A stretch of DNA of 64,000 nt from Thermoanaerobaculia bacterium (GTDB lineage Bacteria; Acidobacteriota; Thermoanaerobaculia; Multivoradales; J023), in contig JAUIJL010000002.1 of the NCBI GenBank assembly GCA_030431255.1, forward strand, positions 496,001 through 560,000, given 5' to 3'. How positions within the stretch are numbered: position 1 is the first letter of the stretch; each line of letters opens with the position of its first letter. The translations under genes were made by a program, and so were the position numbers. This document shows, piece after piece, positions 6,817 to 15,656 of this stretch. Below the pieces are notes generated by a model, which saw only the letters and a list, made by a program, of their open reading frames with translations, ran no database searches and was not told the origin of the DNA.

Positions 6817-9657
6817 ATGAAAGTGGATCAGCATCGGCGTTCCAAAGAGCTTTTCCTGGAGCTTTGCCGTTTGCCCCACGCTGAGCAACAGCTGAGGATC
6901 GCGGATCTCGACGAGCCACCCGAGGTGGTTTCCGAGGTCATGTCTCTGCTCGAGTTCTTCGAAGAGCCCGAGCCCGACGAGCTGGAGCCCACGCTCCCGC
7001 CACGCCGTCCTACGACCGACATTCCCGGTTCGATCTTCGCCGCCGGCACAGTGATCGCGGAGCGCTATCGCATCGTCCGCATCCTGGCCAAGGGCGGCAC
7101 CGGCTCCATTTTCGAAGCGGAAGATCTCACCCTCGGATCCCGGGTAGCGCTTAAATTCCTTCGGCCCGCGACCAAATCCCAGCAGCTGGTCAACGAGCTG
7201 CGGCTGGCCCGCCAGGTCACTCACCCGAATGTCTGCCGGGTCTACGATTTGGGGGAGGTCGACGGCGCACCGTTCATCTCGATGGAATACGTCGACGGCG
7301 AGGACCTCCAATCCCTGCTCACCCGTATTGGTCGAATGCCGCAAAATCGCACGGTCATCCTCGCCCGTCAGCTCTTTTCCGGCTTGGCCGCCGCCCACGC
7401 CAAAGGTGTCCTGCACCGCGACTTAAAACCGGCGAACATCATGATCGACGGCAGGGGCGAGGTGCGCATCACGGACTTCGGATTCGCCCTCGACGCCCGG
7501 GAGTCGGCGGCCTCCGCCACCCGCGCGGGATCGCCGGCCTATATGGCTCCCGAGGTGCTCGACGGCATGGCGCCGACCGAGAGAAGCGACGTCTACGCCA
7601 TGGGTCTGGTGCTCTACGAAATGTGCACGGGAGTCCATCCTTTTGAAGCGGATACCCAGGGCGAGCTTCGCAGCGCTCGCCACGACCAAGCTCCACCGCC
7701 CCTTTCCTCCCGGGTGGACGACATGGATCCCCTGCTGGAGAGGGTGATTCTCAAATGTCTCGAGCCGGCACCGGAAGATCGGCCGAGCAGCGCCCTGGCG
7801 ATCGCGGCCGCCCTGCCGGGAGCCGACGATCCGTTGACCCTAGCGGTATCGATCGGTGAAACCCCCTCTCCAAACATGGTGGCCGAAGCCGGCAGCCGCG
7901 GGGTGCTGGGACCGAGCGCCGCCGCGGGATGGGTAGCCTTGACCTTTTTCCTGACCACCTTGGTGGTGGTGCTCTCGGAATCCGCCAGGGGGCTGGACCG
8001 CGTCGATCTTTCGCTGCCACCGGAGGTCTTGATGGAAAAGGCCCGGGAGAAGCTGAAAGCATTCGGCTGGGACGAAGAGCCGGCAGACTTTGCCTTCGGC
8101 TACCTCGAAAACCCCTATGCCTTGCCGACCCGGACATCAAACGGGTCCACCTTCGACGCCTCGGCCCCGGGCACCTCTTCGATTCTGTTCTGGTATCGAC
8201 AAAGCCCCGAGGTCATGCAGCCCGCGGGTTTGGAAAACCTCGTGGTCTTCAGCGGTCAGGTGGGCCCTTACGATCCACGCATGTCCGCCGGTGGATCGGC
8301 GCTGGTCCTGCTGCACCCCAGCGGCACCTTGGACCATATGGAAATTCTGCCCAAGCTGACCGAAGAAGAAGCCGGCAGCGACCCGGCCGGAATCGAAGGG
8401 CAAATGGATTCCACGCTTCAATCGCAACGGGGCCCGCCCCCAGCCACCGAGAGCGGAGATGCAAGGGACCTCGACGACCCGCTCTTGATCGCCGCGGGCC
8501 TCGACCCGAAGCGCATGAAATCCCAGCCGGCCATCTTCGCGCCGCCGTTTTTTGCCGACTCTCGCACCGCATACCTCGGCACCACGGCCGAGCGGCCCGA
8601 TCTCGAGCTGAGCGTCCGCACCGCGTCCTACCGAGGGCGACCGACCTACTTCCGCATGATGCCGAGCGTCGCCGACTCGAAGCGGGACAAGCCGTCCTGG
8701 TTGTTGGACCTCATCGACGAATGGACCGAGTGGTGGGACCTCTTGCTGGCGATCTCGACCTTGGCTGCCATTCCCTTGACGCGGCGCAACCTGCGAAGGG
8801 GACGGGGCGACCAACGCAGCGCGGGTCGGCTGGCGATCTTCGTCTTCGCCGTCACTTGCTCCCTCTGGCTGCTCAGGGGGCCTCATGTGGCGGACGTCGG
8901 CACCGAATGGGCCTTGGTCCAGCTTCGGGTCGGCATCTCCCTCTTCCAAGCGGGAACGGTGTGGCTTCTCTACCTGGCCCTAGAGCCGTATGTCCGACGC
9001 ATTTGGCCCCACTCGCTGATCGCCTGGACCCGTTTGCTGGCCGGTCGTTTCAAGGACCCCTTGGTCGGCAGCTCCACTCTCTATGGTGTCGCCATCGGCA
9101 GCGGCTGGGCCGCGCTCGCGCACCTGGACGTGAGCCTGCCCCAATGGCTCGGGCTGACCGTCAAACCCCGCACGGTCAGCTCCCTGCCGTTCGACTTTGC
9201 CCTGTCCGCGGGTGAGACCTTCGCCGGGCTCGGCGATCACTTGATCGCGGGCATTCACGATGCCGTATTTTCGCTGCTGATCCTGTTGCTCTTGCGGCTG
9301 GTGCTGCAAAGCCCCCGCCTCGCCGCGGTGGGTTATGTGGTGCTCGTCACCGCACTTTACGCCCATGAAGGGGCTCACCCCGTCAGCTCCTGGGTGATCG
9401 TCGGCCTGCTGATCGCCGCCACCGAGGTCTACACGTTGATGCGGTTCGGAATCTTGACCTACGCGGTCGCTGCATTCTCCTCGAATGCTCTGCTCTACGC
9501 GCCGATCACCCTCGACGTCACCGCCTGGTACGCCGGTACCGGTTACTTCTCGCTGGCGCTCATGATCTTGCTGGCGGTGGGCGGGTGCTACGGCGCCCTT
9601 CAGCCCCGGCGCCCGAGATCGCGAGCCCACCTTTCTTCGGCATCCGGCTCTTTTTGA
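6817..9657 (+). CDS. membrane Ser/Thr protein kinase
   Basis: A 946-residue Hanks-type kinase. A 75-residue N-terminal acidic segment precedes the kinase domain (about 80-345), which has the Gly-rich loop LAKGGTGSIFEAED, the ATP lysine in VALKFLR, catalytic HRDLKPANIM, DFG in ITDFGFAL and APE in YMAPEVL. A membrane segment near residue 370 (VALTFFLTTLVVVL) is followed by a roughly 240-residue extracytoplasmic part without recognised domain, then a C-terminal bundle of several hydrophobic helices. The kinase is therefore probably cytoplasmic, with a large sensory and membrane part. It follows the ECF sigma gene closely, and its stop overlaps the next start (TGATG), so the three genes are likely one operon. 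Confidence 0.93.
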   Translation: MKVDQHRRSKELFLELCRLPHAEQQLRIADLDEPPEVVSEVMSLLEFFEEPEPDELEPTLPPRRPTTDIPGSIFAAGTVIAERYRIVRILAKGGTGSIFEAEDLTLGSRVALKFLRPATKSQQLVNELRLARQVTHPNVCRVYDLGEVDGAPFISMEYVDGEDLQSLLTRIGRMPQNRTVILARQLFSGLAAAHAKGVLHRDLKPANIMIDGRGEVRITDFGFALDARESAASATRAGSPAYMAPEVLDGMAPTERSDVYAMGLVLYEMCTGVHPFEADTQGELRSARHDQAPPPLSSRVDDMDPLLERVILKCLEPAPEDRPSSALAIAAALPGADDPLTLAVSIGETPSPNMVAEAGSRGVLGPSAAAGWVALTFFLTTLVVVLSESARGLDRVDLSLPPEVLMEKAREKLKAFGWDEEPADFAFGYLENPYALPTRTSNGSTFDASAPGTSSILFWYRQSPEVMQPAGLENLVVFSGQVGPYDPRMSAGGSALVLLHPSGTLDHMEILPKLTEEEAGSDPAGIEGQMDSTLQSQRGPPPATESGDARDLDDPLLIAAGLDPKRMKSQPAIFAPPFFADSRTAYLGTTAERPDLELSVRTASYRGRPTYFRMMPSVADSKRDKPSWLLDLIDEWTEWWDLLLAISTLAAIPLTRRNLRRGRGDQRSAGRLAIFVFAVTCSLWLLRGPHVADVGTEWALVQLRVGISLFQAGTVWLLYLALEPYVRRIWPHSLIAWTRLLAGRFKDPLVGSSTLYGVAIGSGWAALAHLDVSLPQWLGLTVKPRTVSSLPFDFALSAGETFAGLGDHLIAGIHDAVFSLLILLLLRLVLQSPRLAAVGYVVLVTALYAHEGAHPVSSWVIVGLLIAATEVYTLMRFGILTYAVAAFSSNALLYAPITLDVTAWYAGTGYFSLALMILLAVGGCYGALQPRRPRSRAHLSSASGSF

Positions 9658-12653
9658 TGGTCGATTCAGCCAACGCAGCGCCGATTTCACCGCCCAACAG
9701 GTCGGAAGGCATGGATCTTTCTTCGGTTCCCATGATGTTGGGAGGTCGCTTTGTCGGCCGCCAACAGGAGCTGCGCACCCTCTTCGAGGCCCTGGCGGAA
9801 ACCCGTCGAGGAAAGGCTCTGGTGGTATCCGTCACGGCTTCCTCAGGTTTCGGCCGTAGCGCTCTTTTGGCCAAATTCCACAGCGGGGTCGAGCAGCGCT
9901 GGCCTTTGGCTCTGCTGCTCTCCGGCATGTGCCGTCGAGGACCGGCAGCAGCCGGGCGCGCGTACCAGGCCTGCGCGGCGCAGCTGACTCAGCTTCGACT
10001 CGCGCTCTCCCATCAAACCCCGGAGCAGAGGGCGGCTCTGCTACCCAATCGAATCACGGAGCTGACGGATATGTTCCCGGTGCTCGGATTTTTGGAGCGA
10101 CAAGGCCCGACACCGTCGGTCACCGCCGAGCCCACCCACAAAGTCACCGATTCACAGCGACGGCTGGGGCATCGAGCCCTGCGGAATCTGCTGGACCGAT
10201 TGGCGCAACGCATCCCCGTGGTTTGGATCTTGGACGACGCCCATTGGGCCGATGCCGACAGCTTGTCGCTGCTGACCGATCTCATCGCTCCACCGGATCC
10301 ACCGCCGATGCTCTTCTTGCTCTCCGCCGACGCCGATCGTCAGGGCCTGGGGCTTCTCGGCTCCTTTCTCCAGCGACGATTCGAGCCCACCCTGAGCTTG
10401 AAGGGATTCGACCTGCGGCTGCCACCCCTGTCCCGGGACGAGTCAGCTGCCATGGTGGGCTCGATGCTGAGAAACAAGCTCCCCAAACCACAAATCGAAG
10501 GGGTCGTCGAATCCGCGGCCGGCTCCCCTCGCTGGCTCTACCGATTGGCGAGCGAGGCTTTCGATCTCGACCCGTGTACCCCTCCGGACGCGCTCGACCT
10601 CACCGCCTATGTCCTGCGCCGCGTGGGTTCCGGCGCCGCGACCGCAACCGACACAGCGGCGGCCGGCTCCCCGATCCGCCGTCTTGCCGCGATATCGGCG
10701 ATCGCCGGATCGCGCCCCGTAGCCGTCATCCGGTCGGCGGTCGAAACGGAGGACGAAGGCGCTTTCGAGCCCGCGCTCGACCACCTTCTCGACGAGGATC
10801 TAGTCCGCCTCGAGGGCCCGAGCCTGGATCGGTTGTCATGGGTCGACGACCAGGCCAGGGAAGCCATGGTCGACTTGTTGGAAGCCGAAAAGCTGCCGGC
10901 GCTCTATCGACGGCTGGCCGAGGCCCTGTCGACCACGGAGGTCGACTATTTGGAGCTCACCCAGCTGTGGATTCGGGGTCAAAGACCCGAACGAGCCGGA
11001 GAGACCGCCATGGCGGGCGCAAGAATCGCCCTCGGAGAAAAGCGAGACGAGATTGCCACCCAGCTGCTTGAAACAGCCCTCGAAAACCTGCCCGATTCCG
11101 ACACCACAAACCGATCGGAAGCTCGTCGTAGCCTCGCTGAGGCCTGGGACCGATTGGGTGCGGAGACCAAGGCCGTCGAGCACTATTTGGCTTGCGCCGA
11201 AGTGATGGACGATCTGGTTACCGCCGACCGACTTCGAATTCGGGCCGCCGATCGGCTGCTCAGCAGCGGTCATCAACGGCGAGGCCTGGACATCATTTTG
11301 CCCCTGCTCGCCGAGCACGATCTGACTTGGCTGGTGGCCGCGGATCCCCCCAGCTCGATTCGCCGTTGCAAGAACTGGCTTCGGTGGCTTTGGTGGCAGA
11401 CCTGGGGTCGCAAACGACCGGAGTCGGAGATCGAGCCTGCCCGTCTGCAGGCGGTGGACCTCTGCTTTACTTGCACCCGAACTTTGGGAGTTGGTCATCC
11501 CAAAACTTGGAAGCATTTGGCCCAGGAGCATTGGGTCCAGGCCTTGCGCGCCGGTGAGCCCTATCGATTGGTCCGTGCCATGGCCATGAGAGCTACTTAT
11601 CTCTCCTTCGAAGGTTGGAGCCGGCGGCGCCAGGTGTTGCGGTTGAGCCACCGTGTGCTCGGTGCCGCGCGGCAAGTCTCCCGCCCCCACGCGCTGGGTT
11701 TGGCCCATTCCATGGTCGGCCAGGCATGGACGATGCTCGGCCAATGGAGGCGTGCCCTGGTCACCCTCGATCGAGCGGAGAAGATTCTGGAGAGCCAATG
11801 CCCCCAAGCCTGGTGGGAGCGAAGAAATACCCTCTTCACCCAGCTTCGCTGCTTGATGATGACCGGGCGATTGAGCGATTTCCGACTCATCTTCGAGCAG
11901 GCCTGTCGTTCGATCTCCACCCAGAGGACCTCTTTCTTTCATCAGGCTCTTCGCAGCCGATTCCAGTGGATGGTCTACCTCATCGACGGCAATTCCGAGA
12001 GCGCCATCGAGGATTTGGAATCGGTGATCTCAGAAACCGACAAATACCCGCTCAGCCACTACTGGCAGCTCTACGGCTGGGTAGAAACGCTGATCTACGA
12101 TCTCCAAGGGGATCAAGCCTGGAGCTGGCTCGACGGCAATTGGAGCGCCGCCTTTGAGCCGCGGCTCGGTCATATACAATTGCTCGACATCGAGATCTGG
12201 GGCCTCAGGGCCCGGGCGAGCTTGTCGAAAATTCAGCAGTCGGTCTGCGAGCCGGCCACCCTACGTGCCATGTTGCAAGCCGCCAACGAAAGCCGCTTGA
12301 AGCTCCAGCACATCGGCTCCCCCTGGGCCGGCGCCTGCGAGGTGGCGATCCAAGCCGGGATCTCGAGCTTCATCGGCGAGTCGGAAAGCGCTGCCGCCGA
12401 CCTCGAGCGGGCCGCCCGCCGCTTCGACGCCGCGGCCATGGAGCTGCACGCCGCATCTTGCCGTCTCCAAGCTCAACGGCTCACCGGCAAGGAGCCCCAA
12501 ACCGATCCCAGACAACAGTTGATCGAGCTCGGAGTGGCCGAGCCCGAGCGCTGGGCCGACTTGCTCGTGCCCGGGCTCTGGTGGCAGAACCCGGACCACG
12601 CCTCCGCCGGTGCCGACTCGAAGAGCTTGCACCGGCAGCGGCCTGCGCCGTAA
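9657..12653 (+). CDS. large AAA/STAND-like ATPase with helical (TPR-like) repeats
   Basis: A protein of about 998 residues starting at the ATG that overlaps the kinase stop in TGATG. The N-terminal part has the FVGRQQELRTLFEAL box of orphan-ATPase and adenylate-cyclase-associated ATPases. The P-loop position reads TASSGFGRSALL, with Arg instead of the Walker A Lys, while Walker B (VVWILDDAHWAD) is intact. The C-terminal two thirds is helical and resembles TPR repeats (EHYLACAEV, ALVTLDRAEKIL). No catalytic output domain is seen. It is probably a scaffold or signalling partner of the upstream kinase and sigma factor; that role is inference from translational coupling. Confidence 0.82.
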   Translation: MVDSANAAPISPPNRSEGMDLSSVPMMLGGRFVGRQQELRTLFEALAETRRGKALVVSVTASSGFGRSALLAKFHSGVEQRWPLALLLSGMCRRGPAAAGRAYQACAAQLTQLRLALSHQTPEQRAALLPNRITELTDMFPVLGFLERQGPTPSVTAEPTHKVTDSQRRLGHRALRNLLDRLAQRIPVVWILDDAHWADADSLSLLTDLIAPPDPPPMLFLLSADADRQGLGLLGSFLQRRFEPTLSLKGFDLRLPPLSRDESAAMVGSMLRNKLPKPQIEGVVESAAGSPRWLYRLASEAFDLDPCTPPDALDLTAYVLRRVGSGAATATDTAAAGSPIRRLAAISAIAGSRPVAVIRSAVETEDEGAFEPALDHLLDEDLVRLEGPSLDRLSWVDDQAREAMVDLLEAEKLPALYRRLAEALSTTEVDYLELTQLWIRGQRPERAGETAMAGARIALGEKRDEIATQLLETALENLPDSDTTNRSEARRSLAEAWDRLGAETKAVEHYLACAEVMDDLVTADRLRIRAADRLLSSGHQRRGLDIILPLLAEHDLTWLVAADPPSSIRRCKNWLRWLWWQTWGRKRPESEIEPARLQAVDLCFTCTRTLGVGHPKTWKHLAQEHWVQALRAGEPYRLVRAMAMRATYLSFEGWSRRRQVLRLSHRVLGAARQVSRPHALGLAHSMVGQAWTMLGQWRRALVTLDRAEKILESQCPQAWWERRNTLFTQLRCLMMTGRLSDFRLIFEQACRSISTQRTSFFHQALRSRFQWMVYLIDGNSESAIEDLESVISETDKYPLSHYWQLYGWVETLIYDLQGDQAWSWLDGNWSAAFEPRLGHIQLLDIEIWGLRARASLSKIQQSVCEPATLRAMLQAANESRLKLQHIGSPWAGACEVAIQAGISSFIGESESAAADLERAARRFDAAAMELHAASCRLQAQRLTGKEPQTDPRQQLIELGVAEPERWADLLVPGLWWQNPDHASAGADSKSLHRQRPAP

Positions 12654-12684
12654 GTCGAGCCGGCAGCGGGAATCGATGGAAGGT

Positions 12685-13566
12685 CTAGAGGGCGTCGGAC
12701 GCGAAGGTGTCGCAAATGTTGGGATCGCCGGAATTCAGCCCTTTCCGGAACCACTCCATTCGCTGCTCAGAGGTACCGTGGGTGAACGTTTCGGGGTTGA
12801 TGTATCCCCGTCCCGCTTGGCGTTGGATTCGATCATCGCCCACCGCCGCGGCGGCCCGAAGCCCTTCGTCCACGTCTCCCCGCTCGAGAAGATCTCTCTG
12901 GGCGGTGGTGTTGGCCCAAACGCCCGCCAAGCAATCGGCTTGCAGCTCTAAGCGCACCGACAGCTGATTCTTCAAATCCGGTCGCTGCCGTTGCATGGAT
13001 CGCATTTGGTCAGTGATCCCCAGCACTTGCTGAACGTGATGTCCGATCTCGTGCGCGATTACATACGCCTGGGCAAAGTCACCGGGAGCCCCGAAACGAC
13101 GCCCCAGCTCATCGAAGAACGACAAATCCAGGTACACCTTCTGATCTCCAGGGCAGTAGAAAGGCCCGGTGGCCGCCTGGGCAAAGCCACAAGCGGACCG
13201 CACGGTATCGCGAAAGAGCACCAACCGTGCTTCAGGATATTGGGAGCCGAGGGTCGGAAGAATGCGTCCCCAGACCCGCTGATTGTCGTCGAGCACGAAC
13301 GACATGAAATCCACCAGCTTCTCCTCCGCCGGATCGACCGCGGCCGGCGGCGTGCTCGACGGCGCCTGGGTGGACATGCCGGCGCCACCGGCCCCGCCCA
13401 CCAGACTGAAGAAATCTTGTTTGAAGACCACACTGAGAATGAAGAGCAAAACGATGGTGCCCAGCCCCATCCTGGGCCCGCGGCCTCTCGGCAGGGGAAA
13501 CCCGCTTCGACGCTCACCCCGACGATCCTCTAAATTCCGGCTTCTCTGACCCCTCGTCCACTTCAT
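12685..13566 (-). CDS. neutral zinc metallopeptidase (YpfJ family)
   Basis: A 293-residue membrane-anchored peptidase. The N-terminus MKWTRGQRSRNLEDRRG matches the family hallmark, which fixes the start. A transmembrane helix follows (GLGTIVLLFILSVVF), then a Pro/Ser-rich linker. The catalytic domain has the zinc motif HEIGHHVQ near residue 171 and the downstream third ligand in ELQADCLAGVWA. The C-terminal segment RGYINPETFTHGTSEQR is also conserved in the family. The substrate is unknown. It lies downstream of the hybrid histidine kinase on the same strand, separated by a strong hairpin, so co-transcription is doubtful. Confidence 0.94.
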   Translation of the reverse strand: MKWTRGQRSRNLEDRRGERRSGFPLPRGRGPRMGLGTIVLLFILSVVFKQDFFSLVGGAGGAGMSTQAPSSTPPAAVDPAEEKLVDFMSFVLDDNQRVWGRILPTLGSQYPEARLVLFRDTVRSACGFAQAATGPFYCPGDQKVYLDLSFFDELGRRFGAPGDFAQAYVIAHEIGHHVQQVLGITDQMRSMQRQRPDLKNQLSVRLELQADCLAGVWANTTAQRDLLERGDVDEGLRAAAAVGDDRIQRQAGRGYINPETFTHGTSEQRMEWFRKGLNSGDPNICDTFASDAL

Positions 13567-13631
13567 GGGACCTCCGATACGAAAACGGCCTGATCAGGCG
13601 AATGGGTGGCTGAGTGGCAAGCGAAGACTGA

Positions 13632-13659
13632 AGTCTCGGCTCGCCCGCGAGCCGAGACT
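13632..13659. terminator. inverted repeat between histidine kinase and zinc peptidase genes
   Basis: A perfect 12-bp stem (13632-13643 with 13648-13659) closes a CCCG loop. On the minus strand it follows the histidine kinase stop, so it could end that transcript, but no strong U tract follows. It may instead stabilise mRNA. Confidence 0.55.
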
Positions 13660-13683
13660 CTTGGACAGTTACTCGGCGGACGG

Positions 13684-15456
13684 TTACTCGGCCGGCTCTT
13701 TGGGTAGTAAAAGTAGCTGGTTGATTTTTTCATCCAACACCGACAGCTCAAAGGGTTTGGGCAACAAATCGGCCCGCTCGACCAAATTTTCCGGCCGCTC
13801 GATGTCGGCGATATACCCGGATACGAAGAGAATCCGCAGGGAGGGATAGACCGCCCGCAGCCTTTCCGCCAGCTCGTAACCATTGAGCTCCGGCATCATG
13901 ATATCCGTGAGCAGGAGGTCGAATTCGTCGATGCTCTCCAAGTGGTGATCCAAGGCGCTGCGGGGCGTCGGCTCGGCGACCACCGTGTGCCCCAGCTGCT
14001 CCAAGCTCTCTTGGAGAATCATGCGCACCGTGTCGTTGTCTTCGACGACCAGAATTCTGACCCCGGGGGCCAGGGCCGTCGACTCGGAAGTCTCTTCTTG
14101 CTGCTCGTCGATCGGCAGCTCGACCAAGGGCATCGCCACCCGAAATTCGGTCCCTGCTCCCACTTCGCTCTCCACTTCAATCAAACCACCGCTTTTGACC
14201 ACGATGCCGTAAACGGTCGCCAAACCCAGGCCGGTGCCGGAATCTCCCTTGGTGGTGAAGAACGGCTCGAAAACATGGGCCAACGTCGCCGCGGGAATAC
14301 CCTCTCCCGTATCGCCGACCTTGAAGACCAAATATCTACCCTCGTGCAACCAGCCCTGCCCGAAGGACCTGCCCTCCACCCCTACTTTCAAGGATTCGGT
14401 GCCCAGGGTGATGGTTCCGCCATGGGGCATGGCGTCGCGCGCATTGATCGCCAGATTGAGCACTACTTGCTGAATTTGCACCGGATCGGTCAACACTACG
14501 GACGAGTGGGCTCGGAGATCACAGCGCAGGTGGATGTCGTCACCCAGGAGGCGATCCAGCATGCCTTCCATCTCGCGGATCACCCATTGGAGATCCACCG
14601 GCCGCGGATCCATGGCCTGCTGCCGGCTGAAGGTCAGCAGCTGACGGGTGAGGTCCCCAGCCCTTTTGGTGGCCCCGTGGATCTCGGCCACGAGCTGGGC
14701 CGACTTCGCGTGCTCGTCTCGCGGCATCACCGAGAGCAGGTTGCAACAACCGCTGATCACCGTCAGAAGGTTGTTGAAGTCGTGGGCAATACCGCCCGCC
14801 AACCTTCCCACGGCCTCAAGCTTTTGGGATTGTCGCATCTGCGCTTCCAAACGATAACGCTCGCTGACGTCGCGAAAGCTCCAGATGCGCCCGATCATCT
14901 GCTCCCCCAGGCGTTGGGGTTGGGTGTAGCGCTCGAAGGCCCGGCCGTCCGCCAGCTCCACCATGTCGAGCCATTCGATTTCGGGTGAATCCTGTAGGTG
15001 CTCCAAGTCCCGGCGCCAGGCATCCGGATGGCGGACTTTACCCACCATGTGCTCGAGCACTGCCCGGCCGTCGCCCTGCCGCAGCAGGGACTCGTCCAAA
15101 TCCCACATCTCGATCAAATGGCGATTGTGGGTGATCACCCGGCCGCTCATGTCGATACCGAGAATGCCGTCACCGGTCGCCTCCAGGGTGCCGCGCAGCA
15201 ACGACATGGACTGACCCAGCTCTTCCGCGATTCTCTCTTGTTGGAGCACTTGATCGAGCAGAGCCTGATTGCGATCCAAGAGCTCTTCACCGGTCAGCTG
15301 AATGGTCTGCTCCAAGACCTCTCGATCTTTTTCCAACTGGCGATAAGACTCGTCTATTAAACGCACCAAACCCTCGGGCAACGCATGGGGCTGGTCGCCA
15401 TAGATGGATTCGAGCTGCTCACGGAGCAGGGGGTGCAGGTCGCGGTCCGGCATCAA
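13684..15456 (-). CDS. hybrid sensor histidine kinase (PAS, HisKA, HATPase, REC)
   Basis: A 590-residue soluble hybrid kinase with no membrane segment. Domain order: an N-terminal helical region with coiled coil (about 30-80), PAS domain (about 80-205), HisKA with the phospho-acceptor His in LAGGIAHDFNNLLTVISG, HATPase_c with N box NLAINARDAM and G boxes DTGEGI and GTGLGLATVYGI, and a C-terminal receiver with ILVVEDN, the phospho-acceptor Asp in LLLTDIMMPELNG and the Lys in LLPKPF. The arrangement lets it autophosphorylate and relay to its own receiver. No separate response regulator gene adjoins it. The PAS ligand is not predictable. Confidence 0.95.
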   Translation of the reverse strand: MMPDRDLHPLLREQLESIYGDQPHALPEGLVRLIDESYRQLEKDREVLEQTIQLTGEELLDRNQALLDQVLQQERIAEELGQSMSLLRGTLEATGDGILGIDMSGRVITHNRHLIEMWDLDESLLRQGDGRAVLEHMVGKVRHPDAWRRDLEHLQDSPEIEWLDMVELADGRAFERYTQPQRLGEQMIGRIWSFRDVSERYRLEAQMRQSQKLEAVGRLAGGIAHDFNNLLTVISGCCNLLSVMPRDEHAKSAQLVAEIHGATKRAGDLTRQLLTFSRQQAMDPRPVDLQWVIREMEGMLDRLLGDDIHLRCDLRAHSSVVLTDPVQIQQVVLNLAINARDAMPHGGTITLGTESLKVGVEGRSFGQGWLHEGRYLVFKVGDTGEGIPAATLAHVFEPFFTTKGDSGTGLGLATVYGIVVKSGGLIEVESEVGAGTEFRVAMPLVELPIDEQQEETSESTALAPGVRILVVEDNDTVRMILQESLEQLGHTVVAEPTPRSALDHHLESIDEFDLLLTDIMMPELNGYELAERLRAVYPSLRILFVSGYIADIERPENLVERADLLPKPFELSVLDEKINQLLLLPKEPAE

Positions 15457-15600
15457 AACTCGGAAACGGTCGAAAGGAGTGGGCTTATTCCGAATGTCTC
15501 GCCCTTGTGGCGTTACGGTGTCGGAAGGAATCGAGTGAAGGCACGGAGACCATGCCTACTTCAGAGCTGCACCATTGTAAGGCACAAATCCCCCATTGAA

Positions 15601-15633
15601 AAACGGCCCGGACCGCTGACGGCCGGACCGTTT
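15601..15633. terminator. hairpin between TonB receptor and histidine kinase genes
   Basis: An 11-bp stem with one mismatch (15601-15611 with 15623-15633) lies directly downstream of the minus-strand TonB receptor stop at 15657. The outer arm is A-rich on one side and T-rich on the other, so it looks like an intrinsic terminator for the receptor gene. Confidence 0.6.
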
Positions 15634-15656
15634 GCTCCAATGGCCAATCATTCGGC

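Noticed and set aside
7929..9215. Plus-strand frame inside the membrane kinase gene
   Set aside because: It overlaps conserved kinase-protein coding in another frame, is Arg/Pro-rich and has no family features.
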